From assembly GCF_024679245.1 (NCBI RefSeq), contig NC_090187.1:25458495-25522494 (forward strand): a stretch of DNA of 64,000 bases. Reading direction: 5' to 3'. Numbering within the stretch: position 1 is the first letter of the stretch; the number at the start of each line of letters is the position of its first letter. A program made the position numbers and the translations under genes. Source of the stretch: Pseudorasbora parva (taxonomy: Eukaryota > Chordata > Actinopteri > Cypriniformes > Gobionidae). Positions 44,334 through 56,300 of this stretch are shown here, in pieces. Under the pieces are notes generated by a model. The model searched no databases and was not told where the DNA came from. It saw only the letters and a list, made by a program, of their open reading frames with translations.

Positions 44334-47300
44334 TTACAGAATGCTCTCACGAGAGGTCCCGGTGTTAGAGGATGTGCTGGCCCGGTTATCGTTGGAAGCA
44401 GGTTTCCTGTTCCAGGTAAGAGAGTCCAGTAAGGTTTGATTCAGTTTCTCCATCCAGTCAGACCTCTCTTCTCGTGTGTCTGCTGAAAACCAGCACCTGC
44501 ACAGCAAAATATAATTTACATACAAATTGAATTATAAACCTGTGTAAAGGGATAAAGAAATATTTCAGGACTGAATACAAAAATTTGAAGCTCATTCGAA
44601 CAAACCCCTTTTCACTTCTGATTTAGCATGAATATCTTTTTTTAAATCTCTACAAACATGATCACTATGGAAAAGAGCATGACATTTCTCCTTTGTGAAA
44701 GAAAATTAATTTCTGGCTGAACCATTGCATTAAACTGGTAATTTGCTGGCAAAATGGGTAAGAAAACTTCTGACACCCATAATGCACTCGGCATGTTGCC
44801 ATTAAAGACACATGTTGCCAGTGTGCTATGAATATAGTAGGAAATACTTTTTAGTAAACTTTGATATGTTGATTTGTATTCTTCACGGGGAGTAGAAATT
44901 CAAAAACTAAATGCTTGGTGGGAGCGAGTAACTTTTGGTTTCCAGCTAAGGATCCAGCGTGTTGCAAGCAGTGGCTAAAGGCTGCAAAGAATCATACATA
45001 TGGAAAGAACACTGTGGCAGAAAATCTGAAAAACATCAGTTGATCTGACTGTCCGTGGGCAGGGATACAAAAAATGCAAAAGTATTATTTGCAGTTTTCA
45101 GTAAAACACTGGGGCTCTCAAAAGTCTTCTGCTGACAAATAAATGTGAATCTCTCTGCCAAGCTAACACAGAGAATTAGTAACATGTACATACTATCCAC
45201 ATTGTAACAATACAAAGCTTGTTGAAAGAGTATGCATTACTTCTTCAAGATCTGGTTGTTTTCTTGCTGAAGGGTGTCAGTCTCTACTAACTCAAATGTG
45301 TGTGGCCGTGCACAGCACTCTCGCTCCACAGGCCTGACATTGCAGAAGCCATAGAGAGAGAGACTGCCATCAGCTGGCTGAAAGAAGAGATGATAAAATA
45401 CATTAATGAGTAGAAAGGACACGCATTACATTCAACCATAACCGCACAAACCCACCTTGTCACCCATCTCATTAGGGTTGTTCCAATAAAGCAGGTGTCC
45501 TCCTTCCAGAAGGAAGAAGAACCTCTGCCAGGCTCCAAAGCCACTCACATCCTCAAACATGGTCTACAATAGGAAAAGGAAAATAATAGCAGCATACATT
45601 TCACAGCACATTACAAGACATTCAAATAACAATAAAGCAAATCCCAAAATTATGTACTGGCTATGCAAGACTACTGCTTTTTGAGACCAGATGCAGCTAT
45701 ACTATGCCACACACTGAATATTCTCATTTCTAAAGCTGCCCAAACCGATCTTTCAATTAAAAACTTGCATTCAAATGGATCAGAATATGAAGATAAACTG
45801 CTCACGTATTTCACATATCTTCTTTAGTAAATATGTACTGCCAACTGTATCCTCACACTTTTGCTTGCATGGAAATCAAGGGAGTACCTATACGTTAGAC
45901 AAGAGCTATCAGTCAGGTTCTGGGACACATAATATACACCAACCTACCAAAAAACCTTGATGCTGGATATTGGAGTGGCTCTCACTATGTAGCCGCAGAT
46001 AGATGTGTCCCTCTAGAGGAGAGAGGAAGGGAACCTACCAAAAAAACAACAAATGGGTTAGTCACGACACAGGAAAAAGAAAACAACAGATGGCCATGTA
46101 AAACAGAAATACTGGTCAAATTAAAATATTTTTAGTAATATAACCCCATTACAGTGCAGCTTTAAGAAAATTTTACATTTTTTTAACAATAATCAAATAT
46201 CAAAGAACATTCATTTGAACTACATTTCTGAAAACAATTAAACTAAATCTAATGAATCACAGTTTGCTCACAACTGGGGCATCACTATGGCTTACAAACC
46301 AGTTTTGCTCAACCCATTTAGCCAGTGAATTTTTTTTTACAACAGAGAACTAGAAAAAAATTATAGTTAATTTTCCAGGACCGGAAAATAAAATTCCCTG
46401 ATATATCGGTAATAAAACAAAGATTCAAAAGATTTGAGATTCAAAGAAGGAATATGTCGTGGGATATTAGTTTAATTTGTCCCAAATTAAAACAAACCTG
46501 ACAAGGTCAGGACATTCACTAATAGCAAACAGATGCATAAAATGCCCAGCATTTTACTGTCACACACAAACACAGAAAAAGAGCAATGCCCACTAAACCA
46601 GAAACTGAGGCTAAGGTGAAAAGAGTGACACCTTTTCCTGAAACTCATCTCCAAGGAGTCGCCTGATTTTGCCTTCAAATTTCATCTGAGTGGAGAGAAA
46701 CAGGAGAGATGGACAGAGACCCAGTTACATCACCACAACTCCCACCACAGTGCAAACAAGACAAAACCTCAATACACTGTTCAACTACTGATGCCCTAGT
46801 TAATGCCTGAAGTGAAAAATTGTATGCAATATTTATTTACTTAAGGAAAAAGCTAATTTTTCAAGTCCCTTAGAGTTAAAAATAATAAACCCGTATCCGG
46901 CGCGACAACTCCGATCTTTCAAATATTCATATTCTTGTGTAATCGATGTGCCATCCTCAATAAACCTGTCTCTTGTGTGATACCCAGAAATTTTGAATAT
47001 TCCGATCTAATATGATTTCTGTCCTGTAAGGTTGCCAGAATAATAATCATACACTGTTTGTTAACCCCGACTGAGGGTGGCTTCTCCCACGGTTTATTTT
47101 TCTCCATCAAGCCCTGATGGAGTTTTGGTTCCTTGCCACTGTCGCCTTTGGCTTGGCTTGCTCAGTTGGGGACACTTAAATTTCAATCTAAGTTTTCAAC
47201 TAAATATCCAAATTAAATTAATGAATTAGTTCTTATTTAATTGTTTAAATTATAATACTATTCTGCCAACATTGTCGCTATATGATAAATTAAAATAAGC

Positions 47301-50300
47301 TGATAACATCACTTTTCTCCAGAACGACTGTACAGCCAAATCAAAATCTTTTGCAAAATTGTCCTGTTCAACACTGTGAAGCTGCTCTGAAACAATTGTC
47401 ATTGTAAAAGCGCTATATAAATAAAGTTGATTGATTGATTAAACAGTTGAGTTTTACCATTTTTGAATCCATTCAGCCGATCTCTGTATCTAGCGGTAGC
47501 ACTTTTAGCATCCCTTTCAAAAATGACCTTTATTTTTTCAAAGATAATATTTTTCCTATTTAAAACTTGACTATTCTGTAGTTACATTGTGTACTAAGAC
47601 CAACTGAAAATTAAAAGTTTAGATTTTTAAACCGATACAGATAGGAACTATTTTCTGATTCCTGCGTAGTAATCATGGAACTTTGCGGTCGTACCATGGG
47701 TTCAGCGGTGTGATGATATTACGCAACGCTTGACGGTAGTCCTCAGATAGAAAACTTCCAATGCAACCGGCACTAAGTTTGTGTCGTTATAGATAATGCA
47801 GAGTTGAAGCCGGCAAATTATGTTGTGGATTTACTGTGCGATTAGCCATGGTTCTGTGTTGTAAAGAGCTGTGATAGTGAGCCGAAGGTGTATTCTACCA
47901 TCATGTTTCACAGAAAACCAACGAAAATCAAGTAACGAAAGAATCAGTGGTTGACTGCTCTGAACACCGGTAGATTCAAACAAGAAACTGCGTGTTTGCT
48001 CAAAGCATTTGGGACCAGATGACTATTTGGAAAACATTGACAGTGTTACCACGGTACGGCGTCTAAAGAATATGGCCAGACAGGGCGAAGTCTCTCATGG
48101 CTGCAAGTATAACAATTTTCTGTTAGCTTGAACGACCAGATTAAAAAAAGCACTGCTGTTGTCTTTAGCTAACGTTACCTGTGAATGCAATTTGGTTTAT
48201 ACAGTATATAACGTTAGTAGTTTTGTAGTAGAATTCTGGTGGAGTAGTGTATAGTTTGATTAAAATAGAATGTGGAATTGCTGGTATTGTTTGTCTACAC
48301 AGTTTCTATGGTACAAAATACTACATTAGTGATGTTAAGTTCTGTGCCGAGGCATTGGAGCACGTCTCCTGCATTGAAAATTATTTGGTGGCCGCCCCAA
48401 AAATTTGTCCCATCTAAGCCTTATTTGATTAGCCTAGAAATCTAGACGCACCCTAGCAGCAGCAAATGCAAATGACGCAAGTGTCGTCTAGCCTCTCTAT
48501 AGACTTCTGAGCTGTAAAAACCAAACTCTGTCAGGCCAATCACATCGTGTATAGAATCAGTGGGCGGTGCCCTACATAATGACAGCAGAGTTGCTCTTGT
48601 GTGCTACTAGCAAACACAAAAGCTGGCGAATGGCGGTCTTTCGAATCAGCTTTGGCCGCGACTCTGGAAGACTTGGAGGTAAGGTTTTCTTTGAGAAAAG
48701 TACAAAGAACGGCACTGAAGTGATTCTTAAAAAGGTAAGATGTGTTTGAAGTTTTGCCAACCAGATACAGCAAAAGTTTAATCTTCACATGTTTACTAGC
48801 TTCAACTAGCTCCGCTTCACGTTGCTCTGGTTGGTTGTAGCGCTATCTTATTGCGTGAAGTGGGAGCTTGAAAGACAACCATTTATCCTGCCTCTCGAAT
48901 TGAGCCCTGTCAATGGTAAGTTTCCAGACCAAACCTCTTGATGTGGGTCTGGCTTGTCAGGCTATTATTTGATCAGTTGTTTGTGATTTATGAGTGATGT
49001 AGATGACAGGGTGCATGTAAACTGAGTGGAGCAGAGCGTGCGCACTCCTTCTTTCTTCATAATAAGCAGCACCGTCTTAGCATATTTCATTCATATATTA
49101 CGTTAGTCAAAATCAAAAGGTTGAAAGACCAAATCCATGTCGGACCATTTTTCCTTGAATATTGACTCTTCTCTGACTCACCAGTTTGAATCTGCTTTCC
49201 TCGTCCCTTCTGCCTCAGTCTGTTCCGCCACACTTTCTCGTTCACATTTCAAAAGCTCACATTCAGTGTAACTGTTATTCCGATTCAAATAGATACGGTT
49301 CGGGATCTGCACCAAAGTAAATATCTTCTGAATCGTCTCTCACAAACATCTCCATGGTTACAAGGCACGCTCTCTGTGCAAGCAGATCATCACGCTGGTT
49401 ATGCTGACGGAAGTTCGCCTAATTTCAGGCGCTGTGTAATATCACTGAGCCACTACATCCATGATGGCTGCAAAGTTCCTAGCAGGAATAAGAAAAATAG
49501 TTCCTAGCTATAACGGTCTAAAAAAGAAGAGGCAACTTTTAATTTTCCATTGGTTTTAGTACACAATGTAAATACAGAATAGTAAAGTTTTAAATAGGAA
49601 AAATATTAAAAGTCTTTGGTCATTTTTTTGAGCCCTGATGCTGATGGTCTAATATGATTCAATGATGTATACTAAGCTATGCTAACAGTGATACCGCCAG
49701 ATACAGTGAACGGCTGAATGGATTCAAAAAATGTAAAACTGAACAGTTTAACTCTAAGAGACTTGCAAAAGAAGCCTAATTTCAAACAAGTGGAGTGCTC
49801 CTTTAAAAAAAAAGTGAGAAGAATTTAAGAGAAATTCAAGAATTGTGTGATACAACAAGTGCTTAAAAAAAAGTGAGGACAACAACACACAAACACTTCA
49901 TCTCCTTTTTCTCTCTAATGTGAACCCAGTATTGCTGTATGAATACCTTGTCCAGAGGAAACTTGCTCTGTCCCAATGAATTCAAGGTGATCTTGTGAGA
50001 GCCCACTAATGTAAAGTTACTGGAGCGTTGGGCACTTAGACCAGGCAGAGTAGCAGCTATAACGGACAGAAAAGAAATATCAATATCTGATACCACCAAT
50101 CAACCAATGACTAAATGAGGAGCTTGGTTAAATACTTACACGTCACACTCTGGTTAGATTTCTAGGAAAACAAAAAGAGACATTTGGATTAGCTTAGGTT
50201 GCCTATCATTCAACAGCTTTTCAATTACAAATTTCCTACAAATTTAAACTAGACATGTTTTGATGTATAGGGTATTACGATTGATCACAGAAGTGAACAT

Positions 50301-53300
50301 GCACTATATTATCGTGGGCATTTCAAAATACTGTGAATAATGATTAAGAATTGCTCGGATTTTTAGTATGCATTTTAATAATGCTTTACCCACAACCATT
50401 TAAAATGAACACGTAAGAGTATACACGTATACATGAGCAGCACATTAATAAAACCAAAAGTTGTAACTATTGTTTAATTTACCTGAGCTAACACTAACAG
50501 TTGCTTTTTTAACTAATGTTATCAAAAAAGAATAACTTGTAAAAAATGAGCTATTCGCTCTTTGTTAATTCTTTAAATTGTGAGGCCCTTATTGTAAAGT
50601 GTTTACTATTGTTTTTTATAATTCTTTTGCAGTTTAATCTGTTTTAAAGGGGTGATGAATTGAGAAATCAACTTTCCCTTGAGCTTTTGATATATAAAAG
50701 GTCATCGTAATATAAGAAAATTCTGTAAGTTTCAGAGCTGAAAACATCCTTGTTAGTCAAGGACTTTTTATAGACACCAGGCTCAGAAAACCATTCTGTG
50801 CGCATCTTTACGTCATCATCGAACAACGAAACACCGCCTATACAGCGCGTCTAATTCTGTAGCCCCACCCACAGACTCATGGAGCTGCGAAGAAGATAGC
50901 AAGATATTGCACTATTCCTGGTTGTGAAAGAACACAGTCGCTGCATAAGCTTCCTTCGGATCCTAATATTAGGAATGAGTGGTTGAACTTTAATGAAGTT
51001 CTAGATGACGTGGGGAAGACATTTGTGTGTTCGCTTCAAATCACAGCGGAATCGTTTGTAAACAAATCTCAGGTGGCGCCTGTTTTGCAGACATTTGAGA
51101 TTAGTGGAGGCAATACAGAATTACTGTTGGTGAAACTGTAATCAGTTTATATTTTCACCTCCCAATCCCCCAAATAAAAAACTCTTCGGATCTGCACAAG
51201 TCACCCAAACTGACGTGAAAAAAGCAGGAGGCGCCAAAAAGCACCCTCTTTAAAAATCTAGTTCATGACATCTTTAAATATTTGTTTACTTTATACATTT
51301 TTGTGTTTTGCTTTATTGCATTTAAAATGTTCAGTTCTTTTTGTTATAAGAAAGTTATTAAACCTGTTATAGTATGACAACACTTTTTTGTAAACTTATT
51401 TTAACATTGTGTATACCGTGATAAAAGCTTCAGCAATTAATCACAACATGAAAAGTGATACTGGCACATATCTAATTTAAACACATTGTACCTCATTCAC
51501 AAAACATAAGCAGAATTATTTTCTGAATTGTGTTTGAAAGTATTCTTATGGAAGTTGTAACTTTGAATTAAATTATGTGAATTCAAAAAGAGTAATTTTA
51601 TAAACATTATAACAATAACAGAAAATACATGTTTCATGAGGAGATCATGGAGAGATACATACTGTGATGCTGTGGAGAATCTTCTTGGGTGTCACCTACA
51701 AACACAAACATAGTTGCAGCTATGCATAGATAAAATTATAAAAACACTCTGCTCGCTCAATATGTGTGAAAATGTACATACCCTTGACTTTGTTGAGCTG
51801 CGGAACTGTTGAGTATTAACGCTGCAGGTACTACTCTGAGTACTGGACTATAAAACAGAAATACACATGCACAATAACAACTTATTATGAACTATTCTAA
51901 AATAGAAAAAATTGAGCAAAAGCTTGAGGGAGAAACAATAAAACAAAAACAAAAAGAGTTTGCAGGACAGGCTATTTCCTTTCAATTTAATGAAAACTAG
52001 ATCATCTTCGTTTAGTCCATTTAACTACACAAGGTAATGTTGCAGAAATACATTTTTTGTATTGACTCAAGAGTATGTGCGGATTGCGGTTATATATCTG
52101 CGGGTCAAGAAGTTAATGTAATAAAAACATTCCAAACATTGCAAGTGGATGAGAGATAAATCATTAATGTGTTGATTTTAATAAAGACGCGGAACTCTCA
52201 TTTAACGGTAAAAAAGCCAACAATGCGTGTCATTCAACTTTCGTTTTCAGCTCATTTCAAGATCAAAGACCGCAATGTGAGAGTGCGGCATCAACACTGG
52301 TAATATAAGTCTTGCTATCTTTAAATGAAGACTGTGAGTTGAGCTTCAGGATGCGATGCTGAACATTTCAGTTTTATTTGCAACAGTTCATGGGTCAGCT
52401 AAAGAGATACGAGCAACTCCAAACACAAAGCAATCAGCATTAATGGAGTTTGCACATGCATAACTGTCATTGTGATGTGTATGTAAAATGTAATGGACTT
52501 TATATACTTGATATATAATTCTCCGAAATACACCATTCAAATGTTCTCAAAGCGAAGCGCAACAAATAGCAGAACAAACTGTAACTGTTGTGTGCGCATG
52601 ATGTGCACCACTCCTGCTTCATTGATTTGCCTAATTTAAAACTCACACTTTAATCATATTTATAGCTCTTAACTTAATAAAACAAACTGTGTTACTTTAA
52701 TGAATTATTAGCTCAAAGTCAAACTATAGATCTGTATGTGCGATGTAGGCCTACTACTTTATCGGAATATACAAACATCTCTCGCTCACTTTGGTTACTC
52801 CTCCGTGTGCTGTATCCACGCATCTCTACTCTTGTTCTTGTTCCTCTTCCTGTCCAATATTTTTTGCTTCTTGCAAAAGCTACAAAGCCTTCAGAAGACA
52901 GTAAAGGCTTAGGTCATGCCTGAGCTGAAGCTAAAACTTCAAAGTTGCACAACATAAATGCTTAGAATGTTTAGGCATTATTATTATCTTTAAGGTCTTA
53001 AAGATCTTCTTACTCCACAGTCGTCATCGAGATCATTAAGATCTTCAGACAAGGCTTGAATGGAGGTGGAAGAGCGTTTGAATGGAGGAGTCTTTTAGCC
53101 TACCTGTCCACTGGTTGATGCTTGCTTGTGCTTTCAAACGCTCCTGCTTTCAAAACCCTTTCAAACCCTTTCGTGTTCTTTCAAACCACTGCCGTGTTTG
53201 ACCAGTCAGAGGTGTTTACGATTTCAGCTCAACAGCGCTCAAAGCGTCACATTTTTAACATTTCAGTATCTATTTGGTATCGTGGTTGATGCTTTTGACA

Positions 53301-56300
53301 ACACTATCTTGCACCTTCCATTACTACTTTTAAAGCAAAATTGAAAACCTTTTTTCTCTAGCATTTTAATAGTATTATACTTCTGTCTGACTGTTTGCTT
53401 GTTCGATTTATTTATTTATTGTTTTTCATGTTGTTGTTTTTTTATTTATTCTATCTTTATTGTTTTAGTCTGTATTTTTTCTTAACTCTTAACTTTTCTT
53501 AACATTTAACTTATTAAATGTGCTATATAAATAAAATGTACTTGCTTACTTGTAGGTTTAGGTTGTACTGTGTATACCCTTTTAAACAGTATGCTTTTTT
53601 ATTTATATATTTGTATTTGAATTTTGAATACGGCAATTTAATGCAGGTTTAGTTTTCAGTAGGGGTGTGACGAGACCCTTTTCTCACGAGACAAGACACA
53701 AGATCGGGTTCATGAGAACGAGACAAGACGAGATTTTTACATATTTTTCAAATGTTTGCAATTCAAATGTTTTAACTAATCATCTTATAATGAATGTCAT
53801 TTAATTTCTACTTTCTTAATATGAATTATCATATACAGTAAAAGACAACAGTGCTGTATTCTTTCCTGTATGATTGTCTCTTCAGACCTTAGAACTGCAC
53901 ATGAGCTTCTTTTGACCTCCTAACTGAACTCCTTCCTACTAATTGATCATACATATAAAGTGCAAACAATAACCATAATTAAAGTACTCAGTGTCCAAAG
54001 TGCAAATAGAGACCATTTTTTTCATTCAAGCACAGATAGAGAGAGATGGTTACAACTAGCTTTAATATGGGGAGAAATTTTCATGCCTCAGGGAGCCACT
54101 TTCGTGGCACGTGCATGCTACTGATTAATCGTGTAATCGGATAAGAAGTACTTTTTCTTTATTAAAGAGCAATACTAAATATAAAAGAGAAAATAAGATG
54201 AAAATGAACAACTAATTTGTTTCCTTTTCAAAAAAAGAAAATTATTGCTGAAATTGAATCAATTACTAAAATAATTGATTGCTGCAGCCCTAAAAATAAC
54301 GTTTTTGGTCGTTTATGTGGTGTACCTACCAAACTGTAGACCTCAACATCAATCTCAAAACTGGAGCGAATGTCTTGTCTGTGGAAGCAAATATTAAAAC
54401 CATTTTAAATCACTACTCTTTTATTTAAAAGCCTTCTTCCAAAAACACAGGGCCATTTTAAACTGACATATTTTTAAAGAAGCAGCAGAGTAATGTATGC
54501 ACTCACAGTGTGATGGAAGTCGAAAATGAGATGGTGTCTCCATTTTGAGCATCTGCAGCTGTAGCCAAAGGTGTCGCAACAATGTTACATGGGCCATAAC
54601 GGATCAAAACGAAGAAGTAGTGCGTTGGACGGCCTTTATAGAGACAGCAGCAATAACAAATTGTATGTAAACACTGACCTTGTGCAATCAACTACTCCCA
54701 TTAATAAATATGCATTAACACTCACCTGTGCGAGCAGAGCACACAAACTCCACCTTGAGGGGCAGCTGGATGCTGCTGATGCTGACAGTGCCCCTGCAGG
54801 GCTGGGGAGTTGCATTCTGAGACTCTGGTTCTCCAGACTCACCCTCTCTCAGCCTGCTGACCTCTGCCAGTAAAGCTGCTCGCTTCTCATCTGCATTACG
54901 GGGACGGATTAGAGACAAATAAGAGAATGTTCCCTAGAAGGTTCAAGCTTTTCCACTACTGTACTTACTAGAGACAAGCAAAAGTTTCTCAGCCTCAGCC
55001 TCCTGCTGGGAACCCTTCCCATGTTCCTCGTCACTGCAGCAGCTCAGAGCTTGCAGAGTCTGTGTGATGATTGTCTGCAACTTGGCTGCCTCCTCATTTA
55101 AAGCCTTAAATGGACCAAATACAATCACCTGCATCAAATCCTGCATGCTTGAAATCTCTTAAAATACCCCAGAATAAATATCTCTACAAGTTGAGAAATT
55201 AATTAATTATCTTTTCAAACCTTAATTCTCTCCTTGATATTGATGGGCTTTTTTGAACAGGTCTTCTCTTGAACCTGCTTCTGAACTCCAGGGGTTAAGC
55301 TCTGAGTAGAGGGAGGATGGATCTTCCTCTGTAAGCGGTAGGCGTCAATGCTGTCAATCATAAGTAGGAAAAAAAACTGTCAATCATAAGGTAATGTGTA
55401 TGTGATTTAAAAGGTTAAATGCCAGTGACTGACAGATTTCTTCTCAAATAAATGCACCCCTGGTGAGCAGAAGATATTTTTTTTAACTTACAAATGCAAA
55501 CTTCTGAAAATTGGTGTGTATTATAATGTAAGAAAAACTAGTAGGCATCATGCATTACCATTTCTAAAAACCAAGCTGGATTAACACAATTAGGTTCTTC
55601 TTTCAAGTAAGGCATACCTGTATAAAGGTGGAACATTTTCAGATGGACTAGCTGTCATTTCTTCAGGTGAGGGTGGTTTGACTGATGGCTCAGACATAGT
55701 GATTTCAATCTTCTGTAGGAACAATAAAAAAAGGTCTCGTCAACCATCTAATGCTTTTATATCTCTATAATCTAATACATTCTTACACTGTAACTGTAAG
55801 TGGCATGTATCTGCATATTTGGATTTCTCATCTACACAAGGGAAAAAAGATGCAAAACATTGCCAGGGATTTCATATGGAAAGTGGCCTAATTATGCTAG
55901 AAGGCATATTGATGAAAACACTGACAATATCTTGGGTTTTATAGGCTACAAAATATATAGCCAAATTAATAGACTGAATACACACAGAACATAATGCAAT
56001 CTATTCCATTCATTGGCTGTCACTACATGAACAATTAAAATATGTGAAACCAGGCCAGTATACCAGTGGTGTGACGACAGCCTCCACAGATTTGCTAAGA
56101 GGAGAGAGGATACAGCTGGGCGGCAGGGTTAGAAAGTCGTCTTCAGCACCCATGTGAGCAATCCCCTGTTTCCCTTCCATTTCTCCTTCACCATGGTCAA
56201 CCGACTGGAGCTCCTTCTCTTCATCCATTGCAGAACTGGCATCAGGAGTTTCTACACTCTCTTCACACATCTCACTGTGGTCAAGATGCTCCTCATTTAA

